Assembly: GCA_030524175.1 (NCBI GenBank)
Contig: JAUNHC010000005.1
Location: 1-64,000, forward strand
Length of the DNA: 64,000 bases
Source of the DNA: Eubacteriales bacterium
Lineage (GTDB): Bacteria > Bacillota > Clostridia > Lachnospirales > Lachnospiraceae
Reading direction: 5' to 3'
Positions 34,264 through 42,822 of the stretch are shown here, in pieces. The translations under genes and the position numbers were made by a program. Numbering within the stretch: position 1 is the first letter of the stretch; the number at the start of each line of letters is the position of its first letter. Under the pieces are notes generated by a model that had not been told where the DNA came from, ran no database searches, and saw only the letters and a program-made list of their open reading frames with translations.

Positions 34264-35814
34264 CTAATGGTTGAATTTTTTGACGGCAGACTCGTGACCA
34301 TACTGCTTAAGCACTTCAATATGTTCATCCAGCCAGTTCAGCCTGTCTAGGAGAGTACTTTCCATCTGCTCCACTGCTGCCTCATAGCTCCGGGGATTCC
34401 TTTCATTCGGGTTCAGCTTCTTGTTCCACTGCAGGTTTTCCGGGTTAAAGGTATATCCCCACACTGCAAAGTTTCGTTCCACCGCACTCCCAAGATAAGC
34501 ATCTGTTTCCTTTATGTATTCCTTAAGATACTCATCACTTAAAATCCCTTTCCGCAGACTCCTGTATTCCTTGATGATCTGGTCTATAAAACTTTCTTCC
34601 TTCAGCATCATCCAGAACCAGGGAGACTGGATACAGAAAAAGCCGCTGATCTTATAATCGTCAAGCTCTGTGTTAACAGCCGCATTATCCAAAGAATTGT
34701 TAAAATCCCACACACATGGCTTAAACCTTCCGTTTATATCTTTATAGAAAAAGGTAGAACGGTTTCCCACATCATACTGCATGAACACTTCCATTATTAT
34801 AAAGTACCTCACAAATTCAGACACATCTGTTTTGACAGGATATCCATACCTGAGAGAATCATAATCAAAAGAATACAAGGCCTTTTCGAAGGCGCTCACA
34901 TCACGCTCTATATAATCCTTAAGCTCCGGCGTCAGGTTTAATTCTCCCGGATATACGATATCAAAGTACGCCCTTTCCCTGAGTATTGAGGCATATTTCG
35001 TAAAATTGTGCAATGCACTGGGAGGCTGGGAGTCATCATTATCCAGTTCAATAATATACCCTGTGACATTTCTGGTTTTATTGGGCTTCTCAATATCAAT
35101 CCTGCCTTTTCCCCTGCTCACAGTTTCCATACAGAGATAGAGGCCTTTATACTCTCCATTCAGCACCACCTCACAAAACCTTACATCCGGCGCATATTCC
35201 ATCAGTTCCCCGGAAAGATTCATAGCAAGATAATTGCGCATGAGGGTTTTATCCAGATATGGGCCGTTAAGCACCCATTCATGATGTTTTTCCATTCCCA
35301 TTACCGGAACATTCCGGTAATCCCCTGAATCATCTATCGTCTTTATGGAATAAGATTTTTTATCGAACCACCTGGAGGAATTTCCACGAACCCTTATTTT
35401 GATCAATGAGGAAAGTTCTTCTTCGTCCGTAATCTGATTATATCTGTCCTGATGATCGATCACTTTCATCTGGGCGTTGGTATAAGTGTCTCCGTCTGGT
35501 GCCAGCGTATATTCTGTGCCTTCTTCACTGTGATATGGCTCACCCGGTATTGTCTCCGGCGCATTGATCACCACAATTGGCAGTTGTGTTTTCAATTTTT
35601 CCACATCCACAGCATCCGGATCATAGGTGTACGCAGCTGCGTCAGTTTTACTGATGCAGCTTGTCCCGTCTGTAATCCCAAGCTCTGCTTCCCTTTTTCC
35701 TTCTATATGCTGGTGCACCCGGTACTGGGGCGTACTCCATTCCATCTGCGCCAGAACAGAGCCCAGGAAGGTCACCATGGCAATGACAGCTGCTGCGATT
35801 CTCTTTTTGCCCAT
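34264..35814 (-). CDS. CotH kinase family protein, secreted or membrane-anchored
   Basis: A 516-residue protein with an N-terminal signal or anchor (RIAAAVIAMVTFLGSVLAQ). The CotH domain covers about residues 135-400: IRVRGNSSRWFDKKSYSIK (nucleotide-binding strand and Lys), WVLNGPYLDKTLMRNYLA, GEYKGLYLCME, and PCVWDFNNSLDNA at about 367-377. Bacillus CotH phosphorylates spore-coat proteins. Here the metal-binding end of the active site reads WDFN where I would expect WDxD, so activity should not be assumed. It lies between DUF4956 and the hydrolase-like gene. Confidence 0.88.
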   Translation of the reverse strand: MGKKRIAAAVIAMVTFLGSVLAQMEWSTPQYRVHQHIEGKREAELGITDGTSCISKTDAAAYTYDPDAVDVEKLKTQLPIVVINAPETIPGEPYHSEEGTEYTLAPDGDTYTNAQMKVIDHQDRYNQITDEEELSSLIKIRVRGNSSRWFDKKSYSIKTIDDSGDYRNVPVMGMEKHHEWVLNGPYLDKTLMRNYLAMNLSGELMEYAPDVRFCEVVLNGEYKGLYLCMETVSRGKGRIDIEKPNKTRNVTGYIIELDNDDSQPPSALHNFTKYASILRERAYFDIVYPGELNLTPELKDYIERDVSAFEKALYSFDYDSLRYGYPVKTDVSEFVRYFIIMEVFMQYDVGNRSTFFYKDINGRFKPCVWDFNNSLDNAAVNTELDDYKISGFFCIQSPWFWMMLKEESFIDQIIKEYRSLRKGILSDEYLKEYIKETDAYLGSAVERNFAVWGYTFNPENLQWNKKLNPNERNPRSYEAAVEQMESTLLDRLNWLDEHIEVLKQYGHESAVKKFNH

Positions 35815-35834
35815 GATGCTCCTCCTCTCTTCAA

Positions 35835-36512
35835 TCAGCCGCTGATATCATCATCCTGGGATACAATGTTCACATACCGGATATGATCGATCTGATAGAG
35901 CTGATCCTCAATGCTGTCCACACCTTCGCTGGCTTTCATATATATTTTCCTGGGAATTTCGTAGATCAGCTCCACGGTATCCTCTGTTGTATTTTTCACC
36001 CTCAAGTCAGCCCTACGTTTAAAATATTCCGTAACCACCGACATGATCGTCATGTCTGTACTTCTTGCTCCCCGGATGATCAAGAGCATTCTGTTCTGAT
36101 TCTGTATCCGTCCCAGGATTAAAAGAATCACAAATACCATGGCACTTCCCGCTCCTGCTGTGGAATAATCTCCCACACCGCAGGCAAGTCCCACTACAAC
36201 TGCCCAGAATATGTAAATCGTGTCCCTGGAGTCCTTAATGGCTGTCCTGAAACGCACAATGGACAATGCACCTACCATACCAAGGGATAAAGCCACATTG
36301 TTTCCAATTGCTGTCATAACCAGTGTAGTGAGCACTGTCAGCACCACAAGGCTTACATTAAACCTGCTGCTGTACACTGTACCTGAATGTGCCAGGAAAT
36401 ACGACAGATAAATGACGAACCCCAATGCCGTAGCCACGATCAGCTGTGTGAGGATTCCTGTCATATTCAAAGATTCAACCTGTCGTATCAAATTTGATAA
36501 ATATCCACTCAT
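35835..36512 (-). CDS. DUF4956 family membrane protein
   Basis: A 225-residue protein with four hydrophobic segments (about residues 18-160) and a cytosolic C-terminal domain (LLIIRGARSTDMTIMSVVTE). The family motif MVGALSIVRFRTAIKDSRDT is clear. DUF4956 proteins are regular neighbours of VTC-domain polymerases and CotH kinases; no biochemical function is established. It lies 14 bases after the VTC gene, so the two are probably cotranslated partners. A membrane channel or anchor for VTC is an inference. Confidence 0.9.
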   Translation of the reverse strand: MSGYLSNLIRQVESLNMTGILTQLIVATALGFVIYLSYFLAHSGTVYSSRFNVSLVVLTVLTTLVMTAIGNNVALSLGMVGALSIVRFRTAIKDSRDTIYIFWAVVVGLACGVGDYSTAGAGSAMVFVILLILGRIQNQNRMLLIIRGARSTDMTIMSVVTEYFKRRADLRVKNTTEDTVELIYEIPRKIYMKASEGVDSIEDQLYQIDHIRYVNIVSQDDDISG

Positions 36513-36526
36513 ATCATTATCCCTCC

Positions 36527-37234
36527 TTAAACTCTATGTAGATTACCGCGGCTGACAGCCCTGCCCATGCAGTATTTGCTCACAGCCATTTCACTTTTCC
36601 CTGCTGTGCTCAACAGATTTTTCACATAGGAGAGCAGGAAACCATTGTATTTCACTTCCAGGACTGTTTTCCACGGTTCCTGGACAGGGTAAAGCAGCAG
36701 CTCAGGGCTAAACACTTCCCTGCAGCTTTCTGTAGCATTTATCTGGCTGTCAAAGGTGATACGGATAGAATTTTCCGGCAGTATAAATGCCCGTCTCCTG
36801 TATTCTATGATGGCCTTCGGCTGGTAAGTATGCATGTTAAGAATCCCATAAATTTCCCAGGCAAAAGGCTCCTTATACTCTGTCAGGGGACTGTAATCAC
36901 CTTCTGCAAGCTTCTGACCGTGCTCTCTGCTTATTTTCATGGACCGTTTTAACTGATAAGAGCCTTGCTTCTGCTTGATTTCAATCAATGCGAAATCATC
37001 TTCCGGGTTATATATCCGCAGCCTTATTTTTCTCCGCAGTTCTGTGCCCGCCATTTTCTCTTCGTAATCCCTGTTATTCAAAGTATCAAAATACAAAGAA
37101 CGGACCATATAACCATTTTCACCATTGTGCGGGTCTTCGTGTATTAACTTTTCCAGCCTGGACCCAAGCCTCAGCCCCTCTTGCGAGGATATCAGATACT
37201 TCTTTTCCTGGCGGAGCACATTCCGAATCTCCAT
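36527..37234 (-). CDS. VTC domain polyphosphate polymerase-like protein
   Basis: A 235-residue tunnel-fold (TTM) protein of the VTC family. The family's charged tunnel residues are visible: RQEKKYLIS, RSLYFDT (45-51), ELRRKIRLRIY (65-75), ALIEIKQKQ (82-90), RRRAFILPENSIRITFD, and LEVKYNGF. In yeast Vtc4 this domain makes polyphosphate from ATP. No SPX domain is present. The ATG at 37234 follows GGGAGG. It lies 41 bases after the sensor kinase gene and next to DUF4956. Either a polyphosphate product or phosphate transfer onto a surface polymer is possible. Confidence 0.9.
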   Translation of the reverse strand: MEIRNVLRQEKKYLISSQEGLRLGSRLEKLIHEDPHNGENGYMVRSLYFDTLNNRDYEEKMAGTELRRKIRLRIYNPEDDFALIEIKQKQGSYQLKRSMKISREHGQKLAEGDYSPLTEYKEPFAWEIYGILNMHTYQPKAIIEYRRRAFILPENSIRITFDSQINATESCREVFSPELLLYPVQEPWKTVLEVKYNGFLLSYVKNLLSTAGKSEMAVSKYCMGRAVSRGNLHRV

Positions 37235-37275
37235 CCTGTCATCCCTCCCAACCTTATGTAAACACAGCGGTAAAC

Positions 37276-38577
37276 CTATTCCCGGGGAATAAGAAGGAGG
37301 ACGGAACTCTTATACATATTCTCCTCCTGCTCAAACCTCACACCTCCATTGTATCGCTCTGCCACCGCTTTTACAGAAGTGAGGCCCACCCCCGGTTTTA
37401 TACTTCTCTGGTAATCTGCAGAATTATCCAATGTGATCACAATTTTATCTTCTGTGGAAGAGCACCTTGCATTGATAAACTTTTTGCCTGTTTTCTGCCT
37501 TTCTATACTTTGGGCCGCATTCTCAAAAAGATTTCCGAAAACAATACATAATTCAATATCAAGAATACCTACATTCTGGGGAAGCACAATTTTCACATCG
37601 ATTTCTGCCCCTGCTCTGCGGGCACGGGACAGATAATACCTTACAATCGTATCAACAGCATAGTTTTGGCATATTGACGGTTCGTTGTCATCAGGCAGGC
37701 TTTCCAGATATTCCTGAAGATATGCTTTCAGGCCCTCCATATCATTCCCTTCTGCATATCCTGTCAATACAGCCAGATGGTGGCGCATATCATGGCGGGC
37801 AGCCCGCACCTGTTCTATATTTCCCGTAAGCTGCCTGTAGTTTACAGCCTGCAGCCTGATCTGATGCTCCATATTGCGCATATCCGCTTCCAGCATTACC
37901 CTCTGGGAGGAATCCAAAACTGCCCGGAAAGTAATAAAATATGTAAGAAAACCGGTAAGCAGAACAAGGATATAAATAAAGAAGAATCCATCATTATTCA
38001 CATTGTCAATAAAGAATGACACATAAAATACATTTATGACCAAAAACAAAAATGGTGTAATACACAACATCCAGAAACTTCTGTCTTCCAGCTTATCCAC
38101 CGCCGGCTGAATCCCTGTTTTAAAAAAACGGTACAGCAGCGGAGATGTGACCAGAAGCATACCCAGTATGATGCAGCTATAAGGAACTGCCGCTATAACA
38201 TATTCATCCTCAGGATATATTTTCACGTTAATATATTTAGCCGTCACATTTATGATATTTGAGTATGCCTGGACTACCATAAAAATGTAGAGCAGCTTAG
38301 GCAGGGAAATATTAAAACTCAGGACATACTGCACCAGGTAAATAATATAAAACAGAATGATCACAATTGAATCCAGCCATTGCATATGGGGCAGGAAATG
38401 ATCTCTCAGCGAATAATAAGCAGCCACACACAATGTGGTGGCGGCAATCATTGTGATGATCGTCCGTTTCTGCACCTTCAGCTTAGGAAAAAACGGAACA
38501 CAGCACAAAAGATAACAGGGCAAATTAATAAGAAAGCAAAAAACAAATATCCTCAAACCATCTCCCATAAACCTCAC
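37276..38577 (-). CDS. AgrC-like GHKL sensor histidine kinase
   Basis: A 433-residue kinase with about six membrane helices in the first 220 residues, then a GHKL kinase core. The phospho-acceptor motif is AARHDMRHHLAVLTGY. The ATP-binding N box is NLFENAAQSI and the G box is PGVGLTSVKAVAERYNGG. This is the class that pairs with LytTR regulators, often for peptide quorum sensing. No AgrB/AgrD-like genes are in the window, so the signal is unknown. It lies 9 bases after its regulator and 41 bases before the VTC gene. Confidence 0.92.
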   Translation of the reverse strand: MRFMGDGLRIFVFCFLINLPCYLLCCVPFFPKLKVQKRTIITMIAATTLCVAAYYSLRDHFLPHMQWLDSIVIILFYIIYLVQYVLSFNISLPKLLYIFMVVQAYSNIINVTAKYINVKIYPEDEYVIAAVPYSCIILGMLLVTSPLLYRFFKTGIQPAVDKLEDRSFWMLCITPFLFLVINVFYVSFFIDNVNNDGFFFIYILVLLTGFLTYFITFRAVLDSSQRVMLEADMRNMEHQIRLQAVNYRQLTGNIEQVRAARHDMRHHLAVLTGYAEGNDMEGLKAYLQEYLESLPDDNEPSICQNYAVDTIVRYYLSRARRAGAEIDVKIVLPQNVGILDIELCIVFGNLFENAAQSIERQKTGKKFINARCSSTEDKIVITLDNSADYQRSIKPGVGLTSVKAVAERYNGGVRFEQEENMYKSSVLLLIPRE

Positions 38578-38586
38578 ACCCTCATC

Positions 38587-39309
38587 TCAAAAATCCTGAC
38601 GGGATTTTTCAAAATAGTAGTTTTCAAATTTAAGCTTCATAGCTGCCCGCTCTTCCCGGCGTACAGGTACAGAAGAACCATCTGCCAAAATAAAGTTATA
38701 CCCTGAAATAGACGATACATAATCAAGATTCACAAGAAAACTACGGTGACACCGCAGAAACCGTAAATCTTTAAGCTTCTCTTCCAGGTCCCCCAGGCGC
38801 AGATAACTTTTAAGCACTCCGTCCTCAGTGTGGATCAGGCAATACCTGTTCTGGAATTCCACGTAAATAATCTTTGAAAACAGAATTTTTCTGATTTCTC
38901 TGTCCACACTTAACTCTATGTATCTTTCAGCTTTTCCTGTATATCTTAAGCATCGGTTGAGAGCAATCTCCACATTTTGGTATATGAGAGGCTTGAGCAG
39001 ATAATGAACTGCCCCAAGCTGAAATCCTTCCGCCATAAAATCCGGACTTACAGTGGTAAATACAACTGCAGCGTTCCTGTCTTTTTTGAGAATTTTATCC
39101 GCTAATTCCACCCCGTTTATTCCCTGCATGTAAATATCCAGAAAATTAATAGGACATGTTTTCCCCTTTTCTATGAAATCCAACAACTGTTCTCCGCTTC
39201 CGAAGGTCACAACCCTGTAGAACAGCTGATATTTTTTCACAGCCTTATAAACATATTCTGCCAGTATTTTTCTTTCTTTTTCATCGTCATCACATATAGA
39301 AATATACAT
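38587..39309 (-). CDS. LytTR family response regulator
   Basis: A 240-residue regulator. The receiver domain begins MYISICDDDEKERK with the phospho-acceptor Asp in NFLDIYMQGINGVE and Lys in YLLKPL. The C-terminal LytTR DNA-binding domain includes FLRCHRSFLVNLDYVSSISG. The ATG at 39309 follows GAGGAG; a longer frame from 39381 runs back across the promoter and is rejected. First gene of the polymer operon, so it probably controls the genes behind it. Targets of LytTR proteins are usually paired 9-bp repeats; I did not find a convincing pair upstream. Confidence 0.92.
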   Translation of the reverse strand: MYISICDDDEKERKILAEYVYKAVKKYQLFYRVVTFGSGEQLLDFIEKGKTCPINFLDIYMQGINGVELADKILKKDRNAAVVFTTVSPDFMAEGFQLGAVHYLLKPLIYQNVEIALNRCLRYTGKAERYIELSVDREIRKILFSKIIYVEFQNRYCLIHTEDGVLKSYLRLGDLEEKLKDLRFLRCHRSFLVNLDYVSSISGYNFILADGSSVPVRREERAAMKLKFENYYFEKSRQDF

Positions 39310-39352
39310 TTTGTTCTCCTCTGTTAAATTTTTACATATGTCATCCCTCTCA

Positions 39353-39381
39353 TCAATATATATGCAGTAAATTGCTGTCAA
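39353..39381 (-). promoter_or_regulatory. possible promoter of the polymer operon
   Basis: On the minus strand TTGACA (39376-39381) is followed by an AT-rich stretch. TATTGA lies at 17 bases and a better TATATT at 15 bases. Spacing is therefore uncertain. Confidence 0.45.
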
Positions 39382-39454
39382 ATTGTTGAAAAACGCATAG
39401 GTTGATTCCCTTTTATAATACTATACTTATTGTATCCACATGAAAATCAAGGCA

Positions 39455-39499
39455 GAAAAAGAACCGCAACACCAGAAAAAGATTTCCCTGTGTTACGGT
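39455..39499 (-). terminator. terminator after the C39-like peptidase gene
   Basis: ACCGCAACAC (39463-39472) pairs with GTGTTACGGT (39490-39499) with one mismatch. On the minus strand TTCTTTTTC follows. Confidence 0.7.
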
Positions 39500-39521
39500 C
39501 TCTGAATTAAAGCTCTTTTAT

Positions 39522-40538
39522 TTAGTTATTGGAATAACTCCAGATTCCTTTAATCTGCGACAGTAAGGTATCAACATCCCAATGTCTGCTGCTGTTATTC
39601 TTACTGTTGGGATCATTCACTATAATGTAGCCGTCAGAATCAATGCCGGTAAGTACGATAAAATGGCCTGAATATGTAAAATCTCCGGGAGTCATGGAAC
39701 ATATCAGCGGCTGCCCGGCATACAGAGAATCAAAAATATAATCCGCAGAGATATATCCGCTTTCTGCTCTCAGGCCAAGGTTTTCGGCACCGGTGGTCAT
39801 CAGCTCCCATGACGTCCCCGTCTCAGGGACATAGTAGCCGGACTGGGCTGAAAACAACGCTACTTCATAAGGATTCCATTGTGTATTGCCGGTCAGCCCG
39901 CACACCACCATGGAGATACAGGTCGGGCCGCATCCGTCTACTGCCAGGAAATCATCCCCGTAAATTTTATATCCCCAGCGCTCATCCCATTGTATAAATA
40001 AAGGAATGGTACCTGCCTGCACTTCCCCTGATACGTCCATAGAATATTCTCTATCTTTATTCAAAGGATAGTTATCAACAAAATCAGACGCCTCCGGGTA
40101 CTTGCTCTTAAAATCCAGCAGACTTTGCGGAATCTCAATATTATCACCTTCCCTATATGTGACCAAACCGGCAGGGACAGCACTGTTGCTGTGATACAGA
40201 TAACCCACCACAGCACTGCAGGTAACTGCAAATAAGGGAAACAGGACAGATGCATTCAATCTGTATTCCTGCCGAATCTGAAGTGCCGGTACAGTCTCTG
40301 ATTCCGGAACATCCGCACTCCTGCCGGAAACACGCCGGGAATGGCTGCGCCTCTTACGCTTCAGATGCCTTGATATCAAACGGCAAAAGCATAAAAACGC
40401 AGCAAATAAAAGACAGACAGGTATGATCCCGTCTTCTGTGATCATATTAGAATATCCAAGAAATAATATAATACATAATAAAAGTATAAGGCAAATCCCT
40501 GCTAATAAGCAGCTTCTCAATATCTTTCGTATTTTCAT
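39522..40538 (-). CDS. C39-like peptidase domain membrane protein
   Basis: A 338-residue protein. Two N-terminal membrane helices (about 10-55), a basic cytosolic loop and a third helix (VLFPLFAVTCSAVVGYLYHS) precede an extracytosolic peptidase C39-like domain. The Cys is in DGCGPTCISMV, the His in YSGHFIVLTGIDSDGY and the Asp/Asn in VNDPNSKN. Unlike C39 domains of bacteriocin exporters, no ABC transporter is attached. Substrate unknown. It is a separate transcription unit directly upstream of the polymer operon. Confidence 0.85.
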   Translation of the reverse strand: MKIRKILRSCLLAGICLILLLCIILFLGYSNMITEDGIIPVCLLFAAFLCFCRLISRHLKRKRRSHSRRVSGRSADVPESETVPALQIRQEYRLNASVLFPLFAVTCSAVVGYLYHSNSAVPAGLVTYREGDNIEIPQSLLDFKSKYPEASDFVDNYPLNKDREYSMDVSGEVQAGTIPLFIQWDERWGYKIYGDDFLAVDGCGPTCISMVVCGLTGNTQWNPYEVALFSAQSGYYVPETGTSWELMTTGAENLGLRAESGYISADYIFDSLYAGQPLICSMTPGDFTYSGHFIVLTGIDSDGYIIVNDPNSKNNSSRHWDVDTLLSQIKGIWSYSNN

Positions 40539-40712
40539 ATGTCACATGACCTTTCACGGAACACAAGATGATCATAGCTGATATCATATTATCATACCAT
40601 TGTGAAAGGGATGTATTCATGACATTCTACAAAACGGTCTTAAAATGCGGCGAGAGAGCACATTATTAAAATGGCTCTCTCACCTTTGCCTGCCCCCCAA
40701 CGGACAGGCCTG

Positions 40713-40967
40713 TCATACATGCTGATGCAAATACTTCTCCCGGGTAGCAAGTCCGCCTCTGATATGGCGTTCGGATTTATTGCGGTCCAGAATCTTACGC
40801 GCCTCCTTTGCCAGTCCGGGATTGATCTGCTTTAGTCTTTCGGTCACATCCTTGTGAATGGTGGATTTCGATATCCCGAATTTCTTCGCTGCCTGCCTTA
40901 CAGTTGCCTTTTCGTCAATGATATAGTTGGCTATTTCAACCGCGCGCTCTTCTATGTATTCTTTCAA
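40713..40967 (-). CDS. spoIIID: sporulation transcriptional regulator SpoIIID
   Basis: An 84-residue mother-cell DNA-binding protein acting with sigma-E and sigma-K. The near-invariant sequence YIEERAVEIANYIIDEKATV is followed by the helix-turn-helix VRQAAKKFGISKSTIHKDVT and the conserved tail RHIRGGLATREKY. The start is a TTG at 40967 behind GGGGAGAA. It marks the organism as a spore former. A hairpin (GAGAGAGC...GCTCTCTC, about 40651-40682) lies downstream with a weak T tract. Confidence 0.97.
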   Translation of the reverse strand: MKEYIEERAVEIANYIIDEKATVRQAAKKFGISKSTIHKDVTERLKQINPGLAKEARKILDRNKSERHIRGGLATREKYLHQHV

Positions 40968-41063
40968 GGATATTCTCCCCTACTCGTTTTTTACATCTTA
41001 TTACACAACGGTAAAAATTATGCATAGCACTTTCGAAAGACTCTTGAGCGCTGAGGATTTAGT

Positions 41064-42821
41064 TTAAAGATATTTCTTATCTACAGAATCATTAATCTTT
41101 TTGATCAATTCCGGTGCTACTTTATATTTTCTGTCGTAGGTGAGAAGTCCGTTCACTTCCTGCTCTACATCGCATAACTGCGTATAGCAGAATCCGAATA
41201 TGGCCCGGGAATCCCTGATATCCCCAAGGATCCGTCCATAAGTTTCAAGGAACTCTTCCTCATTCTCAATTGTGGTGTAGCCCCAGCCTTTGCCTTCATC
41301 CTTTTTGTACGCCAATCCGCCGAATTCTGTGAGAAGAATGGGTTCTCCCTCATAAGCAAATCCGTCAGCATAAATCTGACGCCCCGCAGGCTGTGATTTC
41401 AGGAGATTTTCTTTGTCTGAAAGACTCCTGCGGAATGTTTTATGTATTTCCGCCTGTTCCTTTTCTCCGTGAGCATAATTGTGTATAGAACAAATATCAG
41501 TCTTTGTCAGTTCCCATCCATCATTGGAGACTACTAGGCGGGTACCATCCATTGACTTAACGTTATAGTAAAGTGCAAGGGAATGGGCCTGCTGCATCTT
41601 GTCAAAACGGATATTAGGCACTCCCCAGCTTTCATTGAGCACCACCCAAGCCACAATACAGGGATGATTATAGTCTCTCTGTACAGCCTCACTCCATTCA
41701 CTCATTGTCCTCTGTGAAGCTTCCAGGGAATAGGATGCACATGCGCTGATCTCTGACCATACCAGAAAGCCCAGCTTGTCTGCATAGTAAAGAAATACAG
41801 GGTCCTCTGCCTTCTGATGCTTCCGGCAGCCGTTAAAGCCCATGGCCTTGGCCATTTCAATATCACGGATATAGTCCTTCTCATCAGGAGCTGTCATAAG
41901 CCCTCCCGGCCAGTATCCCTGATCCAGGATTAGTTTCTGGTAATACGGACGGTTATTCAGATAAATCATGCCCTGTTTTTTCTCAATCTTACGCATTCCG
42001 AAATAAGACTGAACCTGATCGACAACATTGTCTTCCAAAACAAGAGAAGCTTTTACTTCAAATAAATTAGGGGATTCCGGTGTCCAGCACCAGCCGCCGT
42101 CGTGATTCATAGTGCGGAAAATATGTCTGTCAAACAAACATACCTCCATACGCCCGTAAGCTTCCGGCAGCTCCATTCCCCCGCTGAAAACCTTGTTTTC
42201 CTTAAAATATATGTCAAATTCTGCCCTCACCGGGCTGCTTTTCTCAGGAAATCCTGCAGCATTAAATTCAATTTCCACCTTCCCCTTGTCAATATCCGGG
42301 GTAAAATGCAGATAAGAAAGGTGCAGAGGTGAAACCGGCTCAATAAATACACTTTGCCATATTCCTGTACTCCGGGTGTACCAGATAGACTCCGGCTCCT
42401 CCTTCCAATACTGTTTCCCTCTTGGGATCGTCTCATCGGTACAAGGATCCCAAACCTCAACCTTAATCTCTTCCTTTTCCCAATTCAGGCACTCTGTGAT
42501 ATCCATGGAAAAGGATGTGTTTCCGCCCTGGTGCCGTCCTGCAAGGTTTCCGTTAACACTTACTGTACAGGCATAATCCACTGCCCCGAAATGGATTTGT
42601 ATGCGTTTCCCTCTCCACTCTGAAGGGACAGAAAATTCACGCCTGTATGTGACAGAATCGCACATTCTGTTCTCACCGATTCCGCTCAGCTCACTCTGAA
42701 ATACAAAAGGAACCTCTATCGTTGTTTCCTCTTCCCCTGAAAAGCTGAACTTCCACGGCCCATTTAGTGACTTCCACTCCTGCCTTTTAAATTCAGGTCT
42801 TGGATATTCGCTGCGGTACAT
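41064..42821 (-). CDS. glycoside hydrolase family 2 protein
   Basis: A 585-residue cytosolic enzyme with the GH2 layout: sugar-binding jelly roll (LNGPWKFSFSGEEE), immunoglobulin-like domain, then the TIM barrel. The acid/base is in WVVLNESWGVPN and the nucleophile in ILLTEFGGLAY. There is no signal peptide, so it acts on imported oligosaccharides. Exact specificity cannot be read from sequence. The ATG at 42821 follows GAAGGAGAA and overlaps the GH43 gene end. Last gene of the sugar operon. Confidence 0.92.
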   Translation of the reverse strand: MYRSEYPRPEFKRQEWKSLNGPWKFSFSGEEETTIEVPFVFQSELSGIGENRMCDSVTYRREFSVPSEWRGKRIQIHFGAVDYACTVSVNGNLAGRHQGGNTSFSMDITECLNWEKEEIKVEVWDPCTDETIPRGKQYWKEEPESIWYTRSTGIWQSVFIEPVSPLHLSYLHFTPDIDKGKVEIEFNAAGFPEKSSPVRAEFDIYFKENKVFSGGMELPEAYGRMEVCLFDRHIFRTMNHDGGWCWTPESPNLFEVKASLVLEDNVVDQVQSYFGMRKIEKKQGMIYLNNRPYYQKLILDQGYWPGGLMTAPDEKDYIRDIEMAKAMGFNGCRKHQKAEDPVFLYYADKLGFLVWSEISACASYSLEASQRTMSEWSEAVQRDYNHPCIVAWVVLNESWGVPNIRFDKMQQAHSLALYYNVKSMDGTRLVVSNDGWELTKTDICSIHNYAHGEKEQAEIHKTFRRSLSDKENLLKSQPAGRQIYADGFAYEGEPILLTEFGGLAYKKDEGKGWGYTTIENEEEFLETYGRILGDIRDSRAIFGFCYTQLCDVEQEVNGLLTYDRKYKVAPELIKKINDSVDKKYL

Positions 42822-42822
42822 A

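Noticed and set aside
37276-39309. Agr-type quorum-sensing locus
   Set aside because: The kinase and LytTR regulator fit, but no AgrB protease or AgrD peptide gene lies in the flanking sequence.
39522-40538. Bacteriocin ABC exporter with C39 leader peptidase
   Set aside because: The peptidase-like domain is present but there is no ABC transporter domain, precursor peptide or immunity gene nearby.
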